Under the pieces are notes generated by a model. The model searched no databases. It saw only the letters and a program-made list of their open reading frames with translations, and was not told where the DNA came from. A DNA stretch of 64,000 nucleotides from Allobosea sp. TND4EK4 (GTDB lineage Bacteria > Pseudomonadota > Alphaproteobacteria > Rhizobiales > Beijerinckiaceae). The stretch is from the NCBI RefSeq assembly GCF_900156025.1, contig NZ_FTMO01000002.1:1-64000 (forward strand), written 5' to 3'. This document shows positions 24,950-33,815 of the stretch, one piece after another; the stretch's first letter is position 1, and each line of letters begins with the position of its first letter. Both the position numbers and the translations under genes were made by a program.

Positions 24950-25714
24950 TTGCTACGCCCCATCACCATTGCGGTCTTCGCCGCCGTCATCGGCCTGTGG
25001 TGGCTGGCCGGCCATTTGGGCTGGGTCAGCGCCTTCCTGTTGCCCGCCCCCGCCACGGTCGCCGACACGATGGGCGATCTGATCGCTTCCGGCGAACTCG
25101 CCCGGCACAGCCTCGTCAGCCTCAGGCGCGTCTCGCTCGGCTATGCGTTCGCGATCACTCTTGCCGTGCCGCTGGCATTGCTCTTCGTGCTGAGCCGGCC
25201 GCTTCGCGCCACGTTCGAACCGCTGCTCGAATTCCTGCGCCAGATCCCGCCGCTCGCCCTGATGCCGCTGCTGATGCTCTGGCTCGGAATCGGCGAGACC
25301 CAAAAGATCGGCATCATCGTCCTCTCCTGCTTCTTTCCGATCTTCCTGGGCGTGCGCGGCGGTTTCGCCGCGGTTGACCGCAAATTGATCGATGTCGGCA
25401 CCGTCTGCGGCTTCGCGCGCCCCGAGATCATGCTGCGGATCGTCCTGCCATCAGCCCTGCCGGCCATCGTCGTCGGCCTGCGCATCGGGCTCGGCTATAG
25501 CTGGCGTGCGCTCGTCGGCGCCGAGCTGATCGCCTCCTCCGCCGGCCTTGGCTACATGATCGTCGACGCCGAGAACCTCGCCCGCACCGACATCGTGCTC
25601 GCCGGCATCCTGGTCATCGGCGCGCTCGGGCTGGCGGCCGACCTGCTGCTGCGACTCGCGATCCGCACGCTCGCGCCCTGGCTCGCCGGCGACCTGGAGA
25701 TGGCCCGTGCTTGA
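24950..25714 (+). CDS. ABC importer permease (SsuC/TauC type)
   Basis: The 254-residue protein has six transmembrane helices and the BPD_transp_1 fold. The EAA cytoplasmic loop that contacts the ATPase is seen as DVGTVCGFARPEIMLRIVLP near residue 145, followed by SALPAIVVGLRIGLGYSWRA, both typical of the SsuC/TauC/ThiX group. The start is a TTG at 24950 (MLRPITIAVF); no ATG lies near the N-terminal helix. Its stop overlaps the next gene. It is the first gene of the operon permease-ATPase-binding protein-monooxygenase. Confidence 0.93.
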   Translation: MLRPITIAVFAAVIGLWWLAGHLGWVSAFLLPAPATVADTMGDLIASGELARHSLVSLRRVSLGYAFAITLAVPLALLFVLSRPLRATFEPLLEFLRQIPPLALMPLLMLWLGIGETQKIGIIVLSCFFPIFLGVRGGFAAVDRKLIDVGTVCGFARPEIMLRIVLPSALPAIVVGLRIGLGYSWRALVGAELIASSAGLGYMIVDAENLARTDIVLAGILVIGALGLAADLLLRLAIRTLAPWLAGDLEMARA

Positions 25715-26465
25715 ACTTGTCGGCATAGGGCGCCGCTATCGCGTCGATGGCGGCGAGGTCAGGGCGCTGGCCGACATCGACCTCGTCTTGCCGAAGGGCT
25801 CCTTCACCGCCCTCGTCGGCCGCAGCGGCTGCGGCAAGACCACGCTGCTGCGCATTCTTGCCGGGCTGGAGTCACCGAGCGAGGGGGAGATCAGGCGCCC
25901 CGCGCAGGCCGGGCCGCTGCGCATCGGCGTCGTCTTCCAGGAGGCGCGACTGATGCCCTGGCTGGACGTGCGCGGCAATGTCGGCTTTGGCCTGCACGGG
26001 CGGCTGCCCAGGCACGAGACCGCGGCACGCTGCACGGCCGCGCTGGACCTGGTCGGGCTCTCAGCCTTCGCCGGAGCGATGCCAGGCCAGCTCTCCGGCG
26101 GCATGGCCCAGCGCGTTGCCATCGCGCGCGCCCTCGTCCTCGAACCTGAAGTGTTGCTGCTCGACGAACCCTTCGCCGCGCTTGACGCCTTCACCCGCCG
26201 CGCCATGCAGAACGAACTCGTCGGCATCTGGCAGCGCCGGAAGCCCACGGTCGTCTTCGTCACCCATGATGTCGAGGAGGCGGTGCTGCTTGGCGAGCGA
26301 GTGCTCGAAATGCAGGCCGGCCGCATCGTCGGCCGCGAGAACATCGAGCTCCCCTACCCGCGCGACCCGACCGCGCCGGAGGCCAACCGCTACCGCCGAA
26401 CGATCCTCGCCCGGTTGATGGCCGACCCGGCCGCCGCCCGGCCTGAACCCGCCGCTCTTTCCTAG
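25707..26465 (+). CDS. ABC importer ATP-binding protein (SsuB/TauB type)
   Basis: The 252-residue ATPase starts at a GTG (25707) overlapping the permease gene by eight bases, indicating translational coupling. Walker A is GRSGCGKTTLLRILAG (about 37-52), the signature motif is QLSGGMAQRVAIARAL (about 130) and Walker B is VLLLDEPFAALDAFTR, followed by the switch histidine in VFVTHDVEEAV. All catalytic elements are intact. The order fits the nitrate/sulfonate/taurine importer subfamily. Confidence 0.96.
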   Translation: MLELVGIGRRYRVDGGEVRALADIDLVLPKGSFTALVGRSGCGKTTLLRILAGLESPSEGEIRRPAQAGPLRIGVVFQEARLMPWLDVRGNVGFGLHGRLPRHETAARCTAALDLVGLSAFAGAMPGQLSGGMAQRVAIARALVLEPEVLLLDEPFAALDAFTRRAMQNELVGIWQRRKPTVVFVTHDVEEAVLLGERVLEMQAGRIVGRENIELPYPRDPTAPEANRYRRTILARLMADPAAARPEPAALS

Positions 26466-26475
26466 GAGAACCCCC

Positions 26476-27432
26476 ATGAAACTCTTCGCCTCGCTCGGCC
26501 TTGCCGCCGCGCTCCTGTTCGGCCCGGCCCATGCGGCCGACAAGCCGAAGGTCGTCCACATCACCTATGTCACCGCCCCCTTCAACCTGCCCTCCATCGT
26601 CATGCGCGAGAAGGGCTTTCTCGACGCGGCCTTCGCGCCTTTCGGCATCAAGGTCGAGGCGCCGGTCATCACCTCCGGCGCGCAGCAGACGCAGGCGATA
26701 GCGGCCGGCGAGATCGACATCGCCAGCGTGCTGGGCGGCACCTCGGCGATCCTGGCGGCGGCGAACGGTGCCCCGCTCAAGATCGTCGCGGCCTATGCCC
26801 GCTCGCCCAAGGCCTATTTCCTGATGACCCGCGCCGACGGCCCGGCCAGGCTTGCCGATCTCAAGGGCAAGAAGATCGCGGGCCCGAAAGGCACTGTGCT
26901 GAACCAGCTCCTGGTGGCCGCCCTGGTCTCGCAGAAGCTCACCCTGGCCGATGTCGAATACATCAACATGGACCTGCCGACGGCGCGCGCGGCCCTGCTC
27001 GCCGGTCAGGTCGACGTCGCGACCCTCGCCGGCGCCGATGTCACCCTGGTCGAGAAGGCCGGCGGCCGGCCGCTGACCAGCGGCGAAGGCCTGATCAGGC
27101 CGACCACCGTGATCGGCGCCAACTCGGCCTTTCTGGAAAAGCATCCCGACCTCGTCGCAGCGTATTTCGCTGCTCACCTCAAGGCGATCGACTTCATCGC
27201 CAAGAACCCCGAGGAGGCGCTGGCCATCGCCGCCAAGGAGCAGAAGATCTCGATCGATGATGCCCGCGCCCAGTTGCCGCTCTACGACTTCACGCCGGTG
27301 ATGACCGAGACCGATGTCGCCAACCTGACGGCGGACCAAGCCTTCATGATCGAGGCCGGCATGCTGCCCAAGGCCAAGGCGATGGATCTGAAGGCGAAGC
27401 TGATCGCCCCCTCCGCCTTCACCTTGAAGTGA
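26476..27432 (+). CDS. ABC importer substrate-binding protein (SsuA/NMT1 type)
   Basis: The 318-residue protein starts at the ATG 26476, preceded by AGGAG. A signal peptide (SLGLAAALLFGPAHAAD) shows periplasmic location. The mature part has the NMT1/SsuA-like two-lobed fold: SIVMREKGFLDAAF near the ligand cleft, SGAQQTQAIAAGEIDIASVLG and DLKGKKIAGPKGTVLNQLL. The ligand is not identifiable by sequence; the monooxygenase gene that follows suggests an organosulfur compound or another oxidisable carbon source. Confidence 0.93.
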   Translation: MKLFASLGLAAALLFGPAHAADKPKVVHITYVTAPFNLPSIVMREKGFLDAAFAPFGIKVEAPVITSGAQQTQAIAAGEIDIASVLGGTSAILAAANGAPLKIVAAYARSPKAYFLMTRADGPARLADLKGKKIAGPKGTVLNQLLVAALVSQKLTLADVEYINMDLPTARAALLAGQVDVATLAGADVTLVEKAGGRPLTSGEGLIRPTTVIGANSAFLEKHPDLVAAYFAAHLKAIDFIAKNPEEALAIAAKEQKISIDDARAQLPLYDFTPVMTETDVANLTADQAFMIEAGMLPKAKAMDLKAKLIAPSAFTLK

Positions 27433-27486
27433 GCCCTGAGGCGCCGGCCGAAGCCGGGGCCTCCCCCTCGCAAAACGGCGGCTTAC

Positions 27487-28500
27487 ATGAAACTCTCCAT
27501 CCTCGATCCGCTCGTCGTGCCCGGGGGCTCGACCTCGGGCGGCGCGCTGCGCACGGCCATCACCATGGCGCAGCAGGCCGAGCGCCTCGGCTTCACCCGC
27601 TACTGGATCGTCGAACATCACGACGTCGCCTTCGAGGCCAATCCCGCGCCGGAGGTCTTCGCCGCGGCGCTGGCCGGCGCCACATCGCGCATCCGCATCG
27701 GCGTGGGTGGCGTGCTGCTGAACCACTACAGCCCCTACAAGGTCGCAGAGGCGATGCGCACGCTGAACGCGCTCTTTCCGGGCCGGATCGATGTCGGCAT
27801 TGGCCGGGCGACGGCGGGGCCTCTCGCCGATCGGGCGCTGAAGCGCCTGCGCGAGATCGAGCTGCCGGACGATCACGCGGAACGCGTCGAGGAACTGATC
27901 AGCTGGCTCGGCAACGACCTGCCCCCGGCCTCTCCCTTCCATGGCATCGGCATCATGCGCGACGAGCCACCAGGCCCGCTGCCCTGGATTCTGGCGGTCA
28001 GCGAGGAAAGCGCGCAGCGCGCCGCCATGCTCGGCCTCGGCCTCGCCTGCAGCGCGTTCCACAAGCCGGAGCAGGCGCCGCATTCCATGGCGGCCTATCG
28101 CGCCGCTTTCCGGCCCTCGACCTATGCCGCGGGCATCGCCGCGCCGCAGGCCTTCATCGCCGTCCGCGTCATCATCGGCGAGACGCCGGAGGAGGCGGAG
28201 CGCCTCGCCATGCCCGTCCGCGCCGTTTTCCGCCAGCGTCGCAAGCCTGAGCGCATCATGGTCGAGCACCTGCCGACGCTCGACGAGGCCGTCGCGATCA
28301 TGGGCGGCATGGTCGCAGCCGGCGACGAGGACTGGCCGGCCTTCCTCGTCGGCACGCCGGCCGGCGTGAAGGCAAGGCTTCGGCGCATGGCAGACACCAC
28401 CGGCGTAGAGGAATTCATGATCCAGGACTTCCTCGATGATCCGCCCCTGCGCCTGCGCAACTATGAACTGCTCGCACGGGAGTTCGAGCTGGAGCGATGA
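27487..28500 (+). CDS. LLM-class flavin-dependent oxidoreductase (MsnO8-like)
   Basis: The 337-residue protein is a bacterial-luciferase-like TIM-barrel monooxygenase. MKLSILDPLVVPGGST, RYWIVEHHDV near 39 and RIRIGVGGVLLNHYSP near 72 match the MsnO8 subgroup, and GRIDVGIGRATAG near 98 is the flavin-binding strand. Such enzymes need reduced FMN from a separate reductase; none is encoded next to it. Placement 54 bases after an SsuA-like binding protein suggests that it oxidises the imported compound, as SsuD does for sulfonates (inference). Confidence 0.9.
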   Translation: MKLSILDPLVVPGGSTSGGALRTAITMAQQAERLGFTRYWIVEHHDVAFEANPAPEVFAAALAGATSRIRIGVGGVLLNHYSPYKVAEAMRTLNALFPGRIDVGIGRATAGPLADRALKRLREIELPDDHAERVEELISWLGNDLPPASPFHGIGIMRDEPPGPLPWILAVSEESAQRAAMLGLGLACSAFHKPEQAPHSMAAYRAAFRPSTYAAGIAAPQAFIAVRVIIGETPEEAERLAMPVRAVFRQRRKPERIMVEHLPTLDEAVAIMGGMVAAGDEDWPAFLVGTPAGVKARLRRMADTTGVEEFMIQDFLDDPPLRLRNYELLAREFELER

Positions 28501-28600
28501 GGGTGCCCGCGATGCGGCGGTCGGGCCTGGCGGAGGCGGACATGACAGCCCCTGCATAATCGGCTAAGGCGGCAACCATTCCCGCCGCCTGCCAGTCGCG

Positions 28601-29974
28601 ATGCTGTTCAATTCCTTCGTCTTCCTGCTCGCCTTCCTGCCGCTGGCGCTCGCTCTGCACGGGCTCGCGGAGCGCTTCGCGCCGCGCTGGCGTCTGCCGC
28701 TGCTGGTCGCGCTGTCCTTCGCCTTCTACGGCTGGTGGGACTGGCGCTTCCTGCCGCTGCTGCTGCTGTCCATCGGGCTGAACTGGCTCATCGCCGAGGC
28801 GTTCCAGAAGACGAAGGCCGGGGGTCTGATCACCCTTGCGATCATCGCCAATCTCGCCGTTCTGGCGCTGTTCAAATACTTCAACTTCTTCGCCGATCTC
28901 GCTGGGATGATTCCGGGTTTGCCGGCACCGAAGCTCGAGCTGGCCCTGCCGCTCGGGATCTCCTTCTTCACCTTCCACCACATCATGTACCTGACCGATC
29001 TCCGGCGCGGGCAGGCGCCGCGCTTCGATCTCGTCCGCTACGCGCTCTACATCGCCTTCTTTCCGCAGGTGCTGGCCGGCCCGCTGGTGCGCTGGCGCGA
29101 GATCATGCACCAGTTCGACGAACGGCCTTACGCGCGGCCGGACGCCGCCGAGCGCTTCGCCCGGGGGCTGATCCTGCTGACATTCGGCCTCGCCAAGAAG
29201 GTCATGATCGGCGATCCGCTCGCCGAATACGCCAACCCGGTTTTCGCCGCTGCCGCCGCCGGCAAGGTGATCAGCATGGCGGAGGCCTGGCAGGCGACGC
29301 TGGCCTTCACCTTCCAGATCTACTTCGACTTTTCGGGTTATACCGACATGGCGCTGGGCCTGGCCCTGCTCTTCGGCATCGTGCTGCCGCAGAACTTCGA
29401 GGCGCCCTATCGCTCGCTCTCGATCCAGGATTTCTGGCGGCGCTGGCACATGACCTTGTCGCGCTTCCTGCGCGACTACCTCTACATCCCGCTGGGCGGC
29501 TCGCGCTCGGGCCTGCCGACGCAGGTCTGGGCGCTCTTCGCCACCATGGCGCTGGGCGGGCTCTGGCACGGGGCCGGCCTCACCTTCGTCGCCTGGGGCG
29601 TTGCCCATGGTCTGGCGCTCATCGTCGCCCTGTTCTGGCGCAGGGCCGGCTGGCAGATGCCGGCCGCGCTCGGCTGGCTGCTCACCTTCCTGTTCGTGAC
29701 GCTGTGCTGGGTGCTGTTCCGCGCGACGAACTTCGAAGCTGCGCTGGCGATCTACAAGGGCCTGTTTGGGCTTGCCCCCCTCGGGACCGGCTTCAAATGG
29801 CGAGCGCTGCTCCCGGCCGCCGCCTTCGCCATCCTGGGCCCGACCGCCTGGACCCTCGTCCACCGGCTGCCGCCCGCCCGCTGGCTCGCCGTGCTGCTCG
29901 GCCTGCTGTTCGTAATCGTCCTGCTCAAGATCGGCGAAGACGCCAATTATGAGTTCATCTACTTCCAGTTCTGA
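28601..29974 (+). CDS. MBOAT-family O-acyltransferase (AlgI-like)
   Basis: The 457-residue polytopic membrane protein has the AlgI-type MBOAT pattern: N-terminal MLFNSFVFLLAFLPLALAL, the PQVLAGPLVRWREI segment, DFWRRWHMTLSRFLRDYLYI near 277 and the catalytic histidine in GGLWHGAGLTF (about 323). AlgI-like proteins pass acetyl groups across the inner membrane to a periplasmic SGNH/AlgJ-like partner. The next gene encodes just such a protein, so the pair probably O-acetylates an exopolysaccharide or other glycan. No polysaccharide synthesis genes are adjacent. Confidence 0.95.
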   Translation: MLFNSFVFLLAFLPLALALHGLAERFAPRWRLPLLVALSFAFYGWWDWRFLPLLLLSIGLNWLIAEAFQKTKAGGLITLAIIANLAVLALFKYFNFFADLAGMIPGLPAPKLELALPLGISFFTFHHIMYLTDLRRGQAPRFDLVRYALYIAFFPQVLAGPLVRWREIMHQFDERPYARPDAAERFARGLILLTFGLAKKVMIGDPLAEYANPVFAAAAAGKVISMAEAWQATLAFTFQIYFDFSGYTDMALGLALLFGIVLPQNFEAPYRSLSIQDFWRRWHMTLSRFLRDYLYIPLGGSRSGLPTQVWALFATMALGGLWHGAGLTFVAWGVAHGLALIVALFWRRAGWQMPAALGWLLTFLFVTLCWVLFRATNFEAALAIYKGLFGLAPLGTGFKWRALLPAAAFAILGPTAWTLVHRLPPARWLAVLLGLLFVIVLLKIGEDANYEFIYFQF

Positions 29975-29978
29975 GGCG

Positions 29979-30977
29979 ATGGCGCGGTTTTCCGACACAC
30001 GGCGCTGGACCCGTTTCACCTTGACGATGGTGGCGGCGGCGCTCTTCGTCTGCGCCGCCTTCCTGGCGGCGGCGTACCTGCTCGATCCCTACGACACGGG
30101 GCGCTCCCCGCTCGCCCTCAAGGAGGGTGTGCGGCCACAGGGCCCGCGGACGGCCGCCGCCAGCCGCGGCCGCGACCCGGCCTTCGATTCGGCAATCTTC
30201 GGCAACTCCCACGTCCAGCTCCTCTCGCCCGAGCGGCTGGACGCCGCGACGGGCCTGCGCTTCGTCTCGCTGATCGCGCCCGCGACCAGGCCGAAGGAGG
30301 TCCTCACCATCATGGACTGGTTCCTGCGGCACCGCCGGCAGGCGCCGAAGGTCATGGTCGTGGGCATCGACTGGGGGTGGTGTACCGTCGATCCGGCCCT
30401 GCCCAACGATAAGCCCTTCCCCTTCTGGCTGTTCAGCCGGAGCACAGCCGAATATCTGGTGGGGCTGATGCGCTACGACCTGCTCGAAGAGATGCTGCGG
30501 CGCGTCGGCTACATTCTGTCAGAAAACCCGGCGCGCGGCCGTCCGGACGGCTACTGGAACTACGAACAAGGCTATCGCGACCAGGGCTATGGGCGCGATC
30601 CCGCCCTCCTTGCGAAATTGCAACAGCACGCCGAGACCGGCGGCGGCAATCTCGAAGGCCCGTTTCCGGCTGCGTTGGCGCTCGAATCGCTGATGAAGCG
30701 CGCCCCGGCGGAAACGGTCCTCCTGCTTCTGCGCACGCCGGTCTACGCGACCGGTCTTCCAAAGCCCGGAACAGCCAATGCGAAGGCGGACGCCGCCTGC
30801 AGGTCGGCCTTCGAAGGTCTCGCCACCCGCCGTCCGCATACCGTCCTCGTCGACTGGAAGAAGGACAGGCCGGAACTGCACGATCCGGATCTGTTCTTCG
30901 ACCATACGCATTATCGCCAGCCGGTGGCGAAGCTGATCGAGGCCGATATCGCGGCCGCGATCGGCACTGTGCGCTGA
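29979..30977 (+). CDS. membrane-anchored SGNH/AlgX-like acyltransfer partner of the MBOAT protein
   Basis: The 332-residue product from the ATG 29979 has an N-terminal anchor (FTLTMVAAALFVCAAFLAAA) and a periplasmic domain. SAIFGNSHVQLL places a nucleophile serine at about 77 as in SGNH block I, and DPDLFFDHTHYRQP near the C-terminus supplies the Asp/His pair (about 308 and 311). An alternative ATG at 29949 would overlap the MBOAT gene by 26 bases. The arrangement parallels AlgI-AlgJ and DltB-DltD systems: the MBOAT delivers acyl groups and this protein places them on the acceptor (inference). Confidence 0.85.
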   Translation: MARFSDTRRWTRFTLTMVAAALFVCAAFLAAAYLLDPYDTGRSPLALKEGVRPQGPRTAAASRGRDPAFDSAIFGNSHVQLLSPERLDAATGLRFVSLIAPATRPKEVLTIMDWFLRHRRQAPKVMVVGIDWGWCTVDPALPNDKPFPFWLFSRSTAEYLVGLMRYDLLEEMLRRVGYILSENPARGRPDGYWNYEQGYRDQGYGRDPALLAKLQQHAETGGGNLEGPFPAALALESLMKRAPAETVLLLLRTPVYATGLPKPGTANAKADAACRSAFEGLATRRPHTVLVDWKKDRPELHDPDLFFDHTHYRQPVAKLIEADIAAAIGTVR

Positions 30978-31095
30978 GACGGCCTGCCGGCTGCGAAGGC
31001 TTTCCGCACGCCGCGGCACAACCCTGTCGAAGCCTCGCCGGAACCGATTGTTCCTGTTGAGACGGATCGCTATAAGGGCGCCAAATCGGCTCACC

Positions 31096-31116
31096 CCCTT
31101 CGGCAAGGCCGAAGGG
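31096..31116 (+). promoter_or_regulatory. hairpin in the dksA leader
   Basis: A perfect 9-bp stem cccttcggc / gccgaaggg with an AAG loop lies about 32 bases before the dksA start. There is no T-tract, so it is more likely a leader structure than a terminator for the preceding gene. Confidence 0.5.
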
Positions 31117-31147
31117 CGCGTGGGCGGACAACGCAAGAGAGCGCGCC

Positions 31148-31570
31148 ATGTCGAAGCAGATCATTCTCGATGCGGACTACAAACCGGCCGATGACGAGCC
31201 GTTCATGAACGAGCGTCAGCGGGAGTACTTCCGCAACAAGCTCCTCGCCTGGAGGGAGGACATCCTGAAGGAGGCGAAGGAGACCCTCGTGACCCTGCAG
31301 AAGGAGAGCGAGAATCATCCCGACATCGCCGACCGCGCCTCCTCCGAGACCGACCGCGCCATCGAGCTGCGGGCACGCGACCGCCAGCGCAAGCTCATCG
31401 CCAAGATCGAGGCGGCCATCGCCCGGATCGATGACAACTCCTATGGCTATTGCGAGGAGACCGGCGAGCCGATCTCGCTGAAGCGCCTCGAGGCCCGACC
31501 CATCGCGACGCTCTCTCTGGAAGCCCAGGAGCGCCATGAGCGCAACGAGCGCGTCTTCCGCGACGATTGA
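31148..31570 (+). CDS. dksA: RNA polymerase-binding transcription factor DksA
   Basis: DksA enters the RNA polymerase secondary channel and, with ppGpp, adjusts rRNA and stress promoters. The 140-residue product has the coiled-coil hairpin (about 35-95) with the DxxDxA tip motif at 59-64 (DIADRA). The C-terminal zinc-finger region reads YGYCEETGEPISLKRLEARP: of the four zinc cysteines of E. coli DksA, only Cys102 remains, the others being Thr105, Ser123 and Ala126. The form is common in Rhizobiales and implies a finger that folds without zinc. The ATG at 31148 is the usual start. Confidence 0.96.
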   Translation: MSKQIILDADYKPADDEPFMNERQREYFRNKLLAWREDILKEAKETLVTLQKESENHPDIADRASSETDRAIELRARDRQRKLIAKIEAAIARIDDNSYGYCEETGEPISLKRLEARPIATLSLEAQERHERNERVFRDD

Positions 31571-31598
31571 GCGAAACCGGACGGCGGAGGAGGCAGCG

Positions 31599-32033
31599 AT
31601 GGTGGAGCGGATCACGGTCCAGGCGGCCTGCCATTGCCGGCGCGTCCGTTTCGAGGCGGTGCTGGTCGACGGCCTGAACACGGCCCGCCGCTGCGACTGC
31701 TCCTTCTGCCGCATGCGCGGCGCCGTCGTCGTCTCGGCCGACAGCGACGGCATCCGCATTCTCGAAGGCGGGGATGCGCTGACCGAGTACCGGTTCAACA
31801 CCGGCACGGCGAAGCACTATTTCTGCGCCGCCTGCGGCATCTACACCCACCACCAGCGCCGCTCGAATCCGCGCCAGTTCGGTGTGAACGTCGCCTGCAT
31901 CGAGGGAGTCAGCCCCTTCGATTTCCGCGAAGTCCCCGTCAGTGACGGCATCAACCACCCGAGCGACCGTCCGGACGGAGCGAAGGGTGGGCTGGCGGGT
32001 GTCTTGCGCTACGAGCCGACAAGCCGCAGCTGA
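31599..32033 (+). CDS. GFA-fold (glutathione-dependent formaldehyde-activating enzyme-like) protein
   Basis: The 144-residue protein starts at the ATG 31599 behind GGAGGAGG. The zinc-binding Mss4-like fold of the GFA family is marked by ACHCRRVRFE (about 11), CDCSFCRMRG (about 33) and FCAACGIYTHHQ (about 72), giving the seven cysteines of two zinc sites. The family includes GFA and centromere protein V; most members have no known substrate. It starts 28 bases after dksA on the same strand and may be cotranscribed. Confidence 0.88.
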   Translation: MVERITVQAACHCRRVRFEAVLVDGLNTARRCDCSFCRMRGAVVVSADSDGIRILEGGDALTEYRFNTGTAKHYFCAACGIYTHHQRRSNPRQFGVNVACIEGVSPFDFREVPVSDGINHPSDRPDGAKGGLAGVLRYEPTSRS

Positions 32034-32072
32034 CAGGGAACGGCACGCGACAAGATCCGGCCTGGCTGCGCC

Positions 32073-33461
32073 TTAGGCGCCCCCCGGAGCGGCGGCGCTG
32101 CCGGCCGTCGGCTGCTGGCGCCGGATCCGCAATACATCGGCGATGAACAGGCGCGACAGCGCGTGGTAAAGCGGTTCTCGCGAGATCAGCCGCGCGGTCC
32201 CATATCCAAGCACGGAAGCCGCCATCAGGGCCGTGACATTATCGTGGTTGCCCGTCATCTCCAGGATGATGACGAAGGCGGTCATCGGCGCCTGGACGAC
32301 GCCGGAGAAATACCCGGCCATCCCGAGGACCGCCGCCAGCCCGATCGGCGAGCCGAGAAGCTGCCCGAGCGTGCTGCCGAGCCCTGCGCCGACCGAGAGC
32401 GAAGGCGCGAACAACCCGCCCGGAATTCCGGAGATGGAGGAGGCCAGGCTCGCCAGGAACTTGGTGATGAAGAAGGAAGGCGGCAAAGGCGTGCCTTCGA
32501 TCGCGCTGCGAGCCTGCGCATATCCCGTCCCGAAGGTCATGCCGTCGCTCGCGACGCCGAGAACCGCAACGACCAGTCCGGCAACGAGAGCGATCGCCAG
32601 CGAGCGGCCAAGCGGCGTCCCAGCCTTCAGCCGCCGGATGCGCCTCGTCAGGGCGATCATGCCGCTGCTGAAGAAGGCGCCGGCCGCACCGCCAACGATG
32701 CCGCAGGCCAGGATCAGCAGCCAATCGCGCCGCAGCTCGGCCGTCGCGCTGGTGAAGCCGAAATAGGTGTAGTTCCCGACGACGGCGAGTGATGCCAGCC
32801 CGGCGATGATGACGGCCGAGAGCACGATCCCGTTGGCGCGGGCCTGATAGGTCCGGCTCATCTCCTCGATGGCGAAGACGATGCCGGCCAGCGGTGTATT
32901 GAATGCCGCCGCGATGCCGGCCGCGGACCCCGCGAGGATCAACCCGCGAGCCTGGACCATACCGCCCCAGCGGGCCGCCTGGAGCATGATCGAGGCGCCG
33001 ACCTGCACGGTCGGCCCCTCGCGTCCGATGGACGCGCCGCACAGGAGGCCCACGACCGTCATGACGATCTTTCCAGCGGCGATCCGCAGCGAGAGGAACC
33101 GTGAGCGCTCCTCATCCTCGCGCAGATGCCGGGCGGCGATGGCCTGCGGGATGCCACTGCCTTGCGAACCCTGAACATAGCGGCCCGCAACGAACGCGCA
33201 CAGAACGAAGCCGAGCGGCGTCACCAGCAACGGCGTGAAGCGCAGGGGGCCCTGTGCTTCGCCGATGATCGCGAACACGCGTTGCGCCTCGTCCGCCAGC
33301 TTGGCGAAGCCGGCGCTGACGAGGCCGATGGCAAGGGCGCCGACCCAGAAGACGAGGCGCTGCCGCCAGTAGCGTCCTCGCACGACCAGCGCTCGAGAAC
33401 GCCGGAGCAAACGCCTTGTACCTGACTGGGGCACCCGCGGAACTCCTGGCCGAACCGGCAC
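32073..33461 (-). CDS. ClC-family chloride channel/antiporter
   Basis: The 462-residue membrane protein has the ClC signature motifs: GSGIP at about 101-105 with the chloride-coordinating serine, GREGPTVQVGA at about 146-156 with the gating glutamate (Glu149), and GGLFAPSLSVGAGLG near 345. The gating glutamate suggests a proton-coupled antiporter or gated channel. The start is a GTG at 33461 with no clear ribosome-binding site; a GTG nearer the first helix (VVRGRYWRQ) is an alternative. It reads away from the flagellar block and is convergent with the GFA gene. Confidence 0.95.
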   Translation of the reverse strand: MPVRPGVPRVPQSGTRRLLRRSRALVVRGRYWRQRLVFWVGALAIGLVSAGFAKLADEAQRVFAIIGEAQGPLRFTPLLVTPLGFVLCAFVAGRYVQGSQGSGIPQAIAARHLREDEERSRFLSLRIAAGKIVMTVVGLLCGASIGREGPTVQVGASIMLQAARWGGMVQARGLILAGSAAGIAAAFNTPLAGIVFAIEEMSRTYQARANGIVLSAVIIAGLASLAVVGNYTYFGFTSATAELRRDWLLILACGIVGGAAGAFFSSGMIALTRRIRRLKAGTPLGRSLAIALVAGLVVAVLGVASDGMTFGTGYAQARSAIEGTPLPPSFFITKFLASLASSISGIPGGLFAPSLSVGAGLGSTLGQLLGSPIGLAAVLGMAGYFSGVVQAPMTAFVIILEMTGNHDNVTALMAASVLGYGTARLISREPLYHALSRLFIADVLRIRRQQPTAGSAAAPGGA

Positions 33462-33815
33462 GGGTTTAAGGAGAAGCTCATGCGGCTGTCGAGCGAAAGA
33501 TGCCCGCCGGGAAAGCAGATCGGCCCTCGCACCGTTGCTCGGCCGAAAGCTGTGAAGACGAGAGAGCCCCGCGTCGGGAGAACGCGGGGCTCATGGCCGC
33601 CTGCCTTGAAAGCTTGGGGAGCGTGGCGGGCGGCGGGGGGTTCGGCGGCTCGGGAGAGACCGCCGACCGGTTCGGCGCGGGGACGAGGGGGAGCGTCCGC
33701 GCCGGCCGGATTGGGTGGTAAAGTCCTGAAGAGAGCGGCTGACCGTCTCTGGGGAGGCCGTCATCCCGGTCTTGCCCAGGGATGACGGCGTGTTGCGCGG
33801 GGCCAGGAGGAAGCG
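33462..33815. other. 354-base intergenic region left of the flagellar block
   Basis: No gene was found. It holds two hairpins: 33564-33592, described separately as a terminator, and 33757-33789, where gccgtcatccc pairs with gggatgacggc around an 11-base loop. The second carries the GTCATCCC end of the inverted repeats at 3102 and 61563 and may be a shortened copy. The promoter of the ClC gene should lie near its left end. Confidence 0.7.
33564..33592 (-). terminator. probable terminator of the flgF-flgG-flgA-flgH operon
   Basis: A perfect 10-bp stem gagccccgcg / cgcggggctc with a 9-base loop lies 224 bases beyond the flgH stop. Read leftward it is followed by TCTCGTCTTC, a partly U-rich tail. 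Confidence 0.6.
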
